In this document: positions 22,636 to 32,871 of the stretch, in pieces | Layout: each line of letters opens with the position of its first letter | Position numbering within the stretch: position 1 is the stretch's first letter | Assembly (NCBI RefSeq): GCF_001653235.2 | Contig: NC_035796.1 | Span: 1,178,001-1,242,000 of the forward strand | Direction of reading: 5' to 3' | Source: Pochonia chlamydosporia 170 | Lineage: Eukaryota > Ascomycota > Sordariomycetes > Hypocreales > Clavicipitaceae | Length of the DNA: 64,000 nucleotides | Program-made: the position numbers and the translations under genes | The notes under the pieces: model-generated | What the model saw: only the letters and a program-made list of their open reading frames with translations | What the model was told of the DNA's origin: nothing | The model's database searches: none

Positions 22636-22825
22636 GGTTGGTCACATCACTTGCAGAAGAGAGGTGTCTGGTGCTGTTGGGGGTCAAAAGTACATACGTA
22701 TTCAAACAAAGGAAACGTATCGCATTTCGCGTTATATACCAGGGCACATCAAGATGTAGTAGTGGATACTTTGACACGGGCAAATACTTTTGTACCACAG
22801 ACTGTTGGTCACGTCAATTGCAGAA
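22636..22825 (+). repeat. Imperfect direct repeat pair flanking repeat copy B
   Basis: GTTGGTCACATCACTTGCAG at about 22637-22656 and GTTGGTCACGTCAATTGCAG at 22804-22823 differ at two of 20 positions and bracket copy B. Confidence 0.6.
22679..22805 (+). repeat. Degenerate dispersed repeat, copy B
   Basis: Counterpart of 10617-10750, same orientation, roughly 70% alike by eye. It ends with ACCACAGACTGT and lacks the palindromic insert of copy A. No coding capacity. Confidence 0.65.
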
Positions 22826-23372
22826 CACTGAAGAGTGAATTTGAGGCGTCAGAAGTTGGTGATAAGTGACAAAGGGGGCATTCCGGCCGAGTCTATCTGA
22901 GTCGATCCCCATTGTTCGGTTGCATTGATGGGTGCGGAAACATTCCACAGGAGAGACATTCAAAACGCCAAGAGAAAGGCCGCAACATCTGAATAAATCG
23001 ATGGCGATCAATTTTCCTTTAGAAATATTCCTTGATCCTCTCTAGCGCATGATTTGATGCGGAAAACGGTGCGAAATGCACTATCCCATTTCTCGCAAGT
23101 CGTCATGGCTTCACCGAAGCTGACCTCAAGCTTGGGGTCTGGTGCTTTCCCCAGCCACCGAGATTGTTTCGTTACAAAAAACCTGTTCGCCAGCACCAGA
23201 CCTCGTATCGGCCCAACGGTGGACCTAGAATCTTCAATGGTTGTACTCGCAGCTTAGTGTTCTTGCATGTGCCTCATTCTTGCATAAAGGCTGCATTCTG
23301 CAACTTATTCAAACCACTCCCCTCGCAAAGTGACTTGCACATCCGAAGGCCGTCCTTCTGACTGCAAGCACA

Positions 23373-24704
23373 ATGGCACCGCCATCTACCTTATCTCTGC
23401 TTCCCACCTCGCTCCTGGCCCTTGTCTCGCAAGTCCTCGCAGACAATCAGTTACTTCCAACAGCTATCAGAAAGCAGGCACCCGACGCGAGCGAGAAAAT
23501 CTTAGCAGAGCACCTTGGATTTGTGCCATTCCTCCAAGTCGGACCCGTCATTCCGTCTGCCCTCTTCCTAGATCAAGATGCGCAAGCCAATGGCACTTCT
23601 CGGTTTTACCCGCCATTCGCAAAACATGTCGACGACTCCGAAGACAATATTCTGAGGCGAGCAGCTGAAGCTCTCGCTTTGCTGGAAAAGAGGTCATCAT
23701 GTCCTGCCGGAATGAACAGCTGTGCTCAACAAGGCTCACCAAACAAATGCTGTCAGCAAGGAACCTACTGCACCGATGTTCCAGACACCGATGTTGGTCA
23801 TGTTGCTTGCTGTCCCAGCGGCTCAACATGTGGAGGAGGTGTCGGAAAGTGTCCATCCGATGCTACGAACTGTCCGGCAGCTTTGGGTGGTGGCTGCTGC
23901 ATCCCAGGTTATGTGTGTCAAGGTGTTGGATGTGAGCTGCAGTTCTTTGTCCCCTTATGTTACCACTTAGTATACTGATATTCTTTCCCAGGCATCCCGA
24001 GCGCATCAGCAACGCCTACCACAGCCGTTCAATCGTCCCAAACTCAAGAAACTGTCACATCAACGAGGACCACTATAATTGGGGGAAACCCAACCACCGT
24101 CATTGTCACAGTTACTCGAACAGCTTCACCAGGAGCTACGACGAAGACCACCACCCAAGTGGTTACGCCTACGACTCCAAGCACCAGTGCCGCTTCCAAC
24201 ACTAATACCAATTCCGCTACAGGGATTCCTCCCTGGCGACCGACAGGATCGTCTGATGTCACATCTTCGCCCGAGACCACGTCAATTACACAATCTGGCT
24301 GTCCCACTGGTTTCTATGGCTGTTCAGCCACACATGGCGGCGGGTGTTGTCGGACTGACCGTGACTGTCATACTTTCTCATGCCCGCCACCGTCTTCAAC
24401 AACGATCGTCTCTAATGGAGCTACCATTGTCGTCCCTGCCACGAACGTGCCAAAGTCTACTGGAAGCGCAACTTGTGCGGGTGGGTGGTTTATGTGTGGA
24501 GATGATGCTGGCCCGGTAGCCGGATGCTGTCCATCTGGTTATTCATGCGGAACCGCAAGCTGTTTCACTGCTGGGCCTACTGAGACTGGTAAAGTTCAGA
24601 AGCAGGCGCCGAATCAATCATCTGCTACAAGGAGTTTCAACTGGTCTTCTTCGGCCTGGGGCCTGCTCGCTATACTGTCCTTGCTGAGCGTGATGGGATA
24701 TTGA
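23373..24704 (+). CDS. Cys-rich GPI-anchored secreted protein with propeptide
   Basis: Two exons (23373-23931, 23992-24704), 423 aa. The 60-nt intron has GTGAGC and CCCAG and contains stops. A signal peptide (MAPPSTLSLLPTSLLALVSQ) is followed by a region to about residue 108 that ends in LLEKRSSCP, a KR site typical of Kex2-type processing. Then come Cys-rich modules (CPAGMNSC...CCQQGTYC...CCPSGSTCG...CCIPGYVC, about 110-188), a Thr-rich stalk, a second Cys block (CPTGFYGCS...GGGCCRTDRDC) and a third (FMCGDDAGPVAGCCPSGYSC). The C terminus is hydrophobic and GPI-like. The modules recall those of fungal GPI-anchored wall proteins of unknown function. No catalytic domain seen. Confidence 0.8.
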
Positions 24705-25380
24705 GCACAGTTGCAGGTGAACGACAGATTTGAATATTTTTTCTAACAGCATCATGTATGCTACTTGGTGGTTACGGCAGTATGATAAGACTTCCGGATA
24801 TCCGACAGACACATTCTAAAATTCTTTTAGGTGGGATAGAGCATTAGTGGCAGCATGACTGGCGGGATATACAAAACGGGCCAGACGGATACGATGCAAT
24901 GTACTAACGAGTTTATTTGAGACATGATTGATACCAATAGAAGAGCGAATAATACTACAAGGGTTAAATTGTATCGCATTTTCAAATATGGCAGCGTAAT
25001 AACTCCCGTCTGTGGCCAAATATATATGCGTGCCCAGGTATGAGCCAAAGCATCGCATTGCACCTATACCGTATTTGGGCCCTCTCGATTGGCTGAATAT
25101 GTCCGACTTCCAACCATGTCTGTTCGTGCCGTGTCGAAGGAGGAAACTGCGCCGGAATACTGGGATCGAGGTTCGTTATTTCCCCCAGGCCCGTTCTTGA
25201 ACCAATTTAGTTTTGACCCAATGCCTCCCAGAAAATGTCATGTGCGATCTGGTGCTGGTCATTTTCGCTGGCTCCTGCTCTTCCTGTGTCTCTGCACCTT
25301 CCATTACTTCCAATGCGAGACAATAATGAGCAAGGACAAGAACTTTTGTGGGGGTAAGCATGAGTGCCACGGTAGCTAGA

Positions 25381-25390
25381 TACCTAGGTA
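25381..25390. repeat. TACCTAGGTA palindrome, copy 3
   Basis: Perfect 10-bp palindrome in intergenic DNA, identical to the cores at 5637, 10719 and 53235. Confidence 0.85.
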
Positions 25391-25746
25391 TACACTGTGA
25401 TACGTTAGGGGACGTATTGAGGTATCAATATGCGCTTGACCGTTGCAAACCAATAATCATACCGCGGATAATATTCAGATAAGTTGCCTCGATACTGAAG
25501 CAGAGCCAGTGATTCTGGACGACTCTGTCTCTCAACATAACTACAGCCTTCCACCAACAGGAAGTTCTGGTCTAGGACGGAACAACGGCGCAATGGCACT
25601 TGACGCTTCGCGAAGTTGACGAGGGCAAGAGTTGGTCAACATTTCCCGAGTTGGAAAGAGCTCGCCTTTCTGGGCGTTGCTCAACAATTGTAATTTAACC
25701 CGTGGCTCTCGTTTTCCCTTCTTTTTCTTCTCTTTTCTTCTTCAAC

Positions 25747-25827
25747 ATGACTGCATTTTATGCTCGCGCTCACGAACATCCATTTCAGTTTGCACTTTTG
25801 GTCCATTACTATTTCATCTTTTGTTGA
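25747..25827 (+). other. Upstream open reading frame (26 codons)
   Basis: ATG to TGA in the CT-rich leader of the gene at 25875, out of frame with it and ending 47 nt before its ATG. It would reduce translation of the main frame if the transcript starts upstream of 25747, which is not known. Confidence 0.4.
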
Positions 25828-25874
25828 ACACCTTCAAAACATCCAATACGTCACAGCTCCCAAGATTTTGCATC

Positions 25875-26696
25875 ATGAAGCATCTCCTCCAGCTCCTCGC
25901 GGTTTCCACTGCCTTGCTGCTGTCATGCACAGCCTCTCATACCGCTATCACTGCCAGCACTGGTGAGAATGATGTCTACGAGGTGGCTCAGGTCTGCTAT
26001 CCTGAAGTGGACGACTTTGGCTCTGTCCCACCTTGTATTTCTATTGCCAAAATCGAGGCGGCGTGCCAGCCCAATGGCACTGATGGCATTGATTACAACG
26101 CCCACGCTCAGTGTATGTGCCAAGGCAGCTACTTTACGGACTGGACTGGATGCCAGAATTGCCTCTTTGTCCATGGCTACCGAAGTGCTCGCGATCACGT
26201 CTACTGGGAGGGGGTTCTCTCTGTTGCATCAAGCTCTCTTTGTCAAGGCACTCCTACTGCTCTCTTCCAGGCCATCTTCACTGCGGCCCAGGCTGATACC
26301 CAAGCGGCTCCCATTGTCACGACTGGCGATACCAAGTCCGTGGATGAGTTCCCAAGCCAGACAGATGTCAGCCTTTACTACACCACGACTCCTCAGGCTT
26401 CGCATACCTCTGCTGCTAACCTTGAACTGACGGCTCCGAACAGCAATGGCGCCTCTTTACAAACTGCGATCACTGGAAAAACATGGGGGATTACTACCTT
26501 GACCACCCGGGATACAAGTACACCCGCGTCCGAGTCGACGTGCGGCGCTGGGTGCGGGAAAGCGGCCTCTTCCAGAGCGGTATCAACTGCACTTACAAGT
26601 GCCGCGGCAGCAGACTATCGGCTGTGGCAAGCGGGTTGGCATGCAACTCTTTCGACAATTCTCTTCACTCTGTTCATGATGGCCTGTTGTGTATGA
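25875..26696 (+). CDS. Secreted Cys-containing GPI-like surface protein
   Basis: Single exon, 273 aa. ATG 25875 starts a signal peptide (MKHLLQLLAVSTALLLSCTA). A compact domain of about 110 residues carries the cysteines: VCYPEVD, PPCIS, AACQPNG, CMCQG, DWTGCQNCLF and SSLCQG, followed by a Thr/Ser-rich stalk, a small Cys motif (STCGAGCG) and a hydrophobic C-terminal segment (TLSTILFTLFMMACCV) typical of GPI signals. The open frame extends further upstream but has no ATG there. Domains of this type are widespread in filamentous ascomycetes with no known function. Adjacent to two other surface-protein genes. Confidence 0.75.
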   Translation: MKHLLQLLAVSTALLLSCTASHTAITASTGENDVYEVAQVCYPEVDDFGSVPPCISIAKIEAACQPNGTDGIDYNAHAQCMCQGSYFTDWTGCQNCLFVHGYRSARDHVYWEGVLSVASSSLCQGTPTALFQAIFTAAQADTQAAPIVTTGDTKSVDEFPSQTDVSLYYTTTPQASHTSAANLELTAPNSNGASLQTAITGKTWGITTLTTRDTSTPASESTCGAGCGKAASSRAVSTALTSAAAADYRLWQAGWHATLSTILFTLFMMACCV

Positions 26697-27273
26697 TGAC
26701 GATGGGACGAGTTGATGATGATGATGGAACAGGAAGAAGGTTGGGTTGGGCTTGATTAGTACACTCTGCTTCAAAATAATATAATTTCGGTTTGAATGCT
26801 ACCCACTCGTCCTCTTTCCGGGTTGAGATGAATGTATCGATCATTATACACTGGACTGTAATGTTTGATGTAGTTTGCCTCATAGTCAGAGGTCTCATAA
26901 GAAAGTACCTTTGCAAGATGTAGTTCTGGGCAGCCAAGTACACCTTGTATATCGCAAGCGTAATCCCACCTCATATTTGGCGAGCATCGATCAGGTGCAT
27001 TGTATATGTACACACCGTAGCTGAAGAGCGCCCAAATCTACTGGCTGGATGGTGCCCCCAACTGGCCTGCCTGCAAGTCAGAATGGGGGTTTCGTATCCG
27101 GCCGAACCAGATCCAAACTTGCAAGATGTGATTATCGTTACTACGATTCACGAGGACATGTCAAGAAAAGTGAAACTTGATTCATCTCAGCTACATTTTC
27201 CATTTTTCTTGTCGTTATCATTACCCGAGCTATTTTTGTTCTTATCCTTTAACCTATCCTTTAACCATCAACA
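26697..27273. other. Intergenic region between convergent genes
   Basis: 3' flanks of the secreted-protein gene (+) and the GFA-domain gene (-). No supported gene. Confidence 0.6.
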
Positions 27274-27842
27274 TTACTCGGGCATGTACTTGAAGGGCTT
27301 GGCCAGATGCTCCTGGCAGAAGGGCAGCTTGCCCACGGTCCAGATTTCAGTGTCCTACAAAGAGTTAGCATACCATAGCACATCATCAGAGATCAAGTGG
27401 CGACGTACGGGCTTCAGGTTCTTCTTTAGCTCCGAGTCAAAGGTGCCAGCCTTGAGGGCAATGATCTCAGGAGCAGCCTCGGGGTCATGAGCGATGGGTG
27501 AGCCGCATTCGGAGCAGAAGAGGCGGTGGACGGCCTTGCCAGAGCTTCCCTTGCCCTCCCACTTCTTGATTGGGCCGTTGATGGTGAGTTTATCCTTGGG
27601 GACGACGGCGACAAGGGCTGTAGATGGGTCAGTACGAGTGTTATGAAAGGCTATTGGTTAGACGTAGAAAATTGGGCGGGAATGCGGATTTCCGTGAAAT
27701 CAATGGTCTGTCAGTACGTACAGTAGGTAGAGCCACTCTGACGCTGGCAATCGTCGCAGTGGTCGTAGCCCGTGAGGAGGGGAGCTTCAACGTCGACGGA
27801 ATAGGTGACGGCTTTGCAGAGACAGTGTCCGGTGAGAGGCAT
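27274..27842 (-). CDS. GFA (glutathione-dependent formaldehyde-activating) domain protein
   Basis: Three exons (27842-27722, 27617-27409, 27354-27274), 136 aa. Introns are 104 and 54 nt, with TACTGAC and TGCTAAC branches. The reading gives a complete GFA fold: GHCLCKAVTYS (Cys pair), DHCDDCQRQSGSTYS (structural Cys pair), GKAVHRLFCSECGSPI (Cys pair), then IIALKAGTFD, and C-terminal EIWTVGKLPFCQEHL. These cysteines bind two zinc ions in the family. The founding member was proposed to help formaldehyde react with glutathione, but most fungal single-domain members have no proven substrate. Confidence 0.88.
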
Positions 27843-29042
27843 GCTGGGCGATGTTACAGGGTTGTCTTGGAGTTAATGAATTGGTAACGAGAATGTCGAT
27901 GCGAGACGGCTAGAAACGGAGAGTACAGATTGTTTGTTGCGACGAGCTCTGGACTCTTTATAATGGTGGTTGATGGCGGCTTGGTTCGACGGTGGGGTAA
28001 ATTGATTGACGAAGTGATGAATTGATAGGTGGGAAACAGCTTTGTTAGAACCTGACCGGACAGCACTTGAGCTTTAGCCGATTTCTCAAGAAGCTCTGGT
28101 GGGGCGGATGATGACGCGGGGGAAAATTGTCTCAATAAGTCCAGTAGATGGACGCCAAGGGACACACAAGAGATGTTATTTGCTGTTGTTTGTGCAGGAT
28201 GCTGATGCAAGTTTAATGTCGTGGCTCTTTGTTGTTTCGTCTGTATTCTGATGGCTACGGTCCTCTGAGAATGGAAGGACTGCTGTCTTTTATACTTCGC
28301 AGTCGTAAAAAGAATTGAGAAATTCGACTTGTCGGATATTCCGTCATGACAATTGACCAGTTTCCCGGCCCGGTGAGTCGGGATGAGAAATAGCAATTTA
28401 TCCAAGGCGCGGCCGTGCCGATACACTTCCTCCCACAGCGTACGTAGTTTGATCTGGCAAATATCTGGGAGCCTCGGATTCAAATCTTCTTCTCTGACTC
28501 CTGCGGGTAACTGAGACGCATTATTTGTCATGTTGACGACATGGTTGGCAGCCCTTGTTGACTGCCTTGGCGATGGTGGGGAGACTTGCCGTGGCTTCGG
28601 CTTATCTTGGCGGGGCAGAGAAAATCGTTTGTGTCAAATGGCGGCGGTACGGTCCATCCATCCCTTGCCTGTGAGTGAGATCCGATGTGTCGCTGTTCCG
28701 TTCTCTGTACGGAGTACAACAATGGGATTTGGAATTCATCCTGGTCACCTACCATCTTACACCGCGAGTCCAGGGCAGAAACACGCTGTGGCACATCGCC
28801 GTTGTGCCTCAAAGGCCGTTTTCTTGTCCACCATTTTTTGCCAACTCTTTCCGTGGCGCCCGATGGACTCAATTGCGTAAATGCGTCATTTTGGCTGTCG
28901 GGTAATTCATCGACAGCACCAGTATCCTGGCGTGTCATGTTCTGGTAGTTGCGCTTGCAAAAATAAACTCAAAGCACTGGCCAGCTTGTACCACCTTCGG
29001 TCCGGATTCCGATCCGTCTCGAGGTGTTGTTTAGAGATATAG
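27843..29042. other. 1.2 kb intergenic region, coding status unclear
   Basis: Two adjacent minus-strand open frames (28531-27854 and 28938-28528) are long for non-coding DNA but have no recognisable domain, and the first runs into the promoter of the GFA gene. The first 55 codons of the former (LPAGVREEDLNPRLPDICQI...) look protein-like, so a small unrecognised exon cannot be excluded. Confidence 0.4.
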
Positions 29043-30999
29043 TCAATGTACTACGTACATCGCCATATAGTTTGCCGCCCGCTTAAACACTGTTACAATG
29101 ACCCAAGCAAAGACAGCTCTTACGAGGAAGACCCCAAAATCCACCAAAGCCACACTGCCCTGAACCCAAGTGTCGGCAACAAACATTCGGAGCAAAGTGG
29201 ACCTATATGTCGCCTTCAAGTTCTGGTCAGCGTGTTCCAGAACGTATGCATCCATGGATGAAATTCGAAAATCCCGAATATCCACCGTTCTCGGGCCATC
29301 TTCCGGAGCGTCGGCTGAGGTCGACACTCGTGGGATCTTGCCTGGTCGCCGTCGCAAATTCTGAATTGATTTGAAAAAGAGATAGTCCGTCAAGTTGGTA
29401 GACTGCAGCGGTGGGGATCCCTGTTTTAAAAATAGATCTGGCAAAAGATGCGGCTTGCTCACCCAGACGGTAGCACTGTCAGTGAATTCGGTAAAAATGG
29501 CTTCAAAATCGTGCGCATAGTGTACGAAACGTGAATAGAAGATTGGCGTGAGGACTTTGAGCTCCATTGTATTTCCATCTTCAAACGACTTGTGCCAGGA
29601 TGGGGATGCGAATGTCTCTTCGGGCTGTTGCAGGATGCCGCTCGAAACATATATGAGCTTGATTGGTTTCTGGCTTTTCTCAACTAGGAACTTCAGGTAG
29701 TGGCGAAAGACGACCTCAAGATCCCGTTCGGTTTTGGTAGCATGCCTCCCAAGGCTTTCTTTAGGGGGCTCGGGTCTGTACCACACGTGGAGCTTGCGCT
29801 TAAAGAAAAGAGAGGCCGCTTCCTTGACAATTCTCGGAAAGGTGGCAAACCCTACCCAAAACCAACGAAAGAGGAACCTCGCCTTGCATAGCGAGGTCAT
29901 GGAATCAGGGTCAACAGCTTCTCCATGGGAAAACAACCGAGCAATCAGTTTCGCATAGCCCTTCGAGGAGCTCAGGTTGATAGTGACATCAATACCTCGA
30001 AATCCTTCCATGCCAGGGCCAAGTGGATCGTTGGCAAGTAAAGAATAAGCTCCCTTTCGTGAATTGAACGGTGAAACGTGGAAATCCTTCGGCCATGACC
30101 CTTTGACGCGAGACGGTGGGGTGGCATGAGACTCTGACCCAAGGAGGTTCTTCGAGTCAGATGAGAAGTCACGTAGAACAAGATACGGGCGTCTCTCATC
30201 AAAGGTGTTATTCACCTCCAGTACAATTGCAGACAGTATCTTGTCCTTTGAGTAAAGGTACCAGAACGAAACCGGATTGAAGTGGTAGCCCAAGAATCTT
30301 GCAGCCGTGACTAGGTAGGCATAGGGAAAGTCGGATGGTTCAGCGCCCTGCGGAGTTTCAGCATGAGAATGGATCGTTGGAATATTCCTGAAGCCTCACC
30401 TGAGATTGTAGATACTCGTCCAGTTTTCCTCGAAGCCCATCACTGCTTATTCCCCTCTGCAAGTAGTCGGAGGCATTCACCGTATACCATCCTCCACGAA
30501 CCAATCTGCACATGAAGCTCCAGAAGCCATTGAATCGATCATCTATTGCTAACATTCCATTAAAGTTACCCTTGCTACCCACAGGTACCCCCACAACCAA
30601 GTATGAATATCCAAAGGAGTGTTTCTTGGGGAATAGCCGTACATGAGTGGTCTTACATGGTACCAGAAATGGCCGTGCTGGTCCTTCTAAAGTGACTCCA
30701 GGCCGAAAGAAATGAGAAATTGCGAAGACAGCTATTCCAACTGCACCAGCAACCGAGATGATGATGCCATACAGGCTATGTCCAAATGAGAGCACAATTT
30801 CCTGAAGGGTATGGTGGTATTGAAGGCCAACAAAGAAGGTTTGGAGAAGCAGGCCCAGCCCGCCTCCCAGCAGAGCATAATACACCAAAACAAAAATGAG
30901 GGTGAGAAGGAGTCCGAAGTTACCATGACAAGCCCGGTCTGCATAGTCAATGATCGGAATCACGTACCGCCATGGTGAGTCGTCGAACACTCCGTCCAT
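29043..30999 (-). CDS. DUF1365-family membrane protein
   Basis: Two exons (30999-30400, 30347-29043), 634 aa. The 52-nt intron has GTGAGG and CCGCAG. The N terminus carries hydrophobic segments (GLLLTLIFVLVYYALLGGGLG and a second at about residues 80-100). The DUF1365 domain follows (about 115-430: HVRLFPKKHSFGYSYLVVGV, AIDDRFNGFW, YLVTAARFLGYHFNPVSFWYL, LEVNNTFDERRPY). A further hydrophobic stretch lies near the C terminus. ATG 30999 is the first in-frame ATG, but the frame stays open about 60 codons upstream, so an upstream exon is possible. In bacteria DUF1365 is often found beside amine oxidase/cyclopropane-fatty-acid genes; the role in fungi is not established. Divergent from MBF1. Confidence 0.75.
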
Positions 31000-31810
31000 G
31001 ATATCAGGCACGAGGTGAATCACAGCAACCCTCCCCCCAATTCTGTGTGGTGAGAATCCCACCCACAGGGTGTCTCCGACAAAGCCTTGGGGAAGAAAGA
31101 AGGTGCTCTGGGAAGAAGCGCGATTTTGGAAGGAGCTATCATTGAAAGCCGCTGACTCGCTTTGTTGGTTTCATCGGTCACGTTGTTGAGCCATCAAGGT
31201 GCCTCGGATTGCTACTGGGATCTGTATGTGGTCAAGTCTGGTCTTCTGCTTTGGCTCAAACCGTGACGTCTCTGACACAGACTGAGCTTTGGCGGTTGCG
31301 TCGCTGTAGCTTGCCCCACTGGCAGCAAACTGCGGCAGTCAGTCATTCAGTGGATGGTCTGGTCCAGTCTCATGCTGTCATAAACCAAACAACAAGCCAC
31401 CGTTGCAAAGAAACTGGAGTATTAGGTAAGCAAACATCCCACCAAGCAGTGATTGAGGCCTCTGGGTCTGGCTGGTCTGGTCTGGTGCATTGTCTCTAGC
31501 ACATTCTACGGAGTTGGCGACCGCAAATTCGCCCAGTGGCGCTTTGTGCAAAGACACAGCCTGCGACCCCACGAACTTTTATCCCCGTCCCGCCGATTGA
31601 CTCAATCCCACTTCATGCGCTCATTGTCTCCATATATTTCACACTTCTCAACCTCGAGACACACTTCTTCAGGATCGCAGACCTGTACAAACCACGCATC
31701 ACAACAACCGCTCGAAAATCGAAGTGCCTTGTCCCCAAAGCGCACTTTAAACTCTTCCAACGCTACAACTACACCGCATTCACAACCCCGCCACTCCAAC
31801 AACCGTCACT
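31000..31810. promoter_or_regulatory. Divergent promoter region, DUF1365 gene / MBF1
   Basis: 810 bp separating two divergent starts. The MBF1 side is CT-rich for about 250 nt. Short frames here have no coding features. Confidence 0.45.
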
Positions 31811-32401
31811 ATGGCTGACTGGGATCAAGTCACCAAGATTGGCAGCAAGACCCGTGGCCCTGGTGCCTCGGAGCGCGAGACTGTCATCCGTGGAAAGAGT
31901 GCTTTAAACGCGGCTGCACGAAGCGGTGCCGTTGTTGGTACCGAGAAGAAGTACGCTTCTTCCAACGCCGTAAGTAAATTCTAGTAAACCCGCAAGCAAC
32001 GGTGTGGCAGGCCGAGGACTCGCCTTCCCTCCGAATTATACCATGTGTTCTCCTCTACCTAGTAAGAGCTCCATCAACTAACTCCTGTCCTACCACAGAG
32101 TTCAGGTGGTGCTGAGGGTCAGCGCCTGACCAAGGTCGACCGATCCGACGACATCATCAAGCCCAACACCATTGGCAAGGTGGTTGGCGATGCCATCTCC
32201 GCCGCCCGACAAAAGATGGAGCCCAAGATGACACAGAAGGACCTCGCCACCCGATGCAACACCACGCAGGGCATTGTCGCCGATTTTGAGCGAGGAACTG
32301 CCACTCCCGACCAGAAAGTTCTCTCATCCATGGAGCGTGTGCTCAATGTCAAGTTGCGGGGAGCTGACATTGGTGCCCCGAAGTTCCCTAACAAGAAATA
32401 A
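31811..32401 (+). CDS. mbf1: Multiprotein-bridging factor 1
   Basis: Two exons (31811-31969, 32099-32401), 153 aa. The 129-nt intron has GTAAGT, ACTAAC and CCACAG. An N-terminal MBF1 domain ([31 protein letters not shown]) is followed by a Cro/C1-type helix-turn-helix (about 80-140: [47 protein letters not shown]). MBF1 is a transcriptional coactivator linking bZIP activators to TBP; it also acts in ribosome-associated quality control by limiting frameshifting on stalled ribosomes. Length matches the family. Confidence 0.95.
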
Positions 32402-32871
32402 GATTCTCACAGGCGAGCTGGGAGGCAAACAGAATTAACGTCAAAAAATTCATCCATGATGTCAGATGTAGCGAAAGGTTGGCAATATGACTTTACAAGT
32501 TTGAAGAGGATGCCAGGATGGTAAACTCGGCAAAACTAAATTGGAGCAAATGGGAGCCTATAGACTGGGTATAGAAACACCAAAACATTCATCAACAGTG
32601 AAGAAATTGAATATATTTTCTTTTTCTGCAATTCCGGCGGACTGCGAGTCAGTTTCAATGTGTCAATGTTGGAAGAATGATTCACGGCTGTTGCCAGCTG
32701 TCAGCGGCCGTCACCGAACCACATGCAATTTATGAGCCGTGACGTAGACTGTTTTTGTAAACATTGCAATCCACTCCCCGAGTTTCTATTTCTAAGATTG
32801 CAAACGGCCTCCTTTACCTTCATCTGGACAGCAAAATACCCATCACGAAGCCCATTCTCACTTCAGGCATC
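32402..32871. other. Intergenic region
   Basis: 3' flank of MBF1 and promoter of the next plus-strand gene. No supported gene. Confidence 0.6.

Larger units (their letters stand above)
22176..23372. other. 1.2 kb intergenic region with repeat copy B
   Basis: No supported gene. Holds dispersed repeat copy B (22679-22805), flanked by an imperfect 21-bp direct repeat, and the promoter of the Cys-rich gene at 23373. Confidence 0.55.
24705..25874. other. 1.2 kb intergenic region
   Basis: No supported gene. A TACCTAGGTA palindrome lies at 25381-25390. From about 25680 the sequence is CT-rich and forms the leader of the gene at 25875, including a short upstream frame at 25747-25827. Confidence 0.55.

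Noticed and set aside
25089..25379. 96-codon plus-strand frame with a hydrophobic stretch
   Set aside because: No signal peptide at the start, no domain, and competing frames on the other strand.
11798..26696. Secondary-metabolite or effector gene cluster
   Set aside because: Housekeeping genes are interspersed, and no PKS, NRPS, terpene synthase, P450 or pathway-specific regulator occurs.
28530..28880. 116-codon plus-strand frame
   Set aside because: Antisense to an equally open minus-strand frame; no features favour it.
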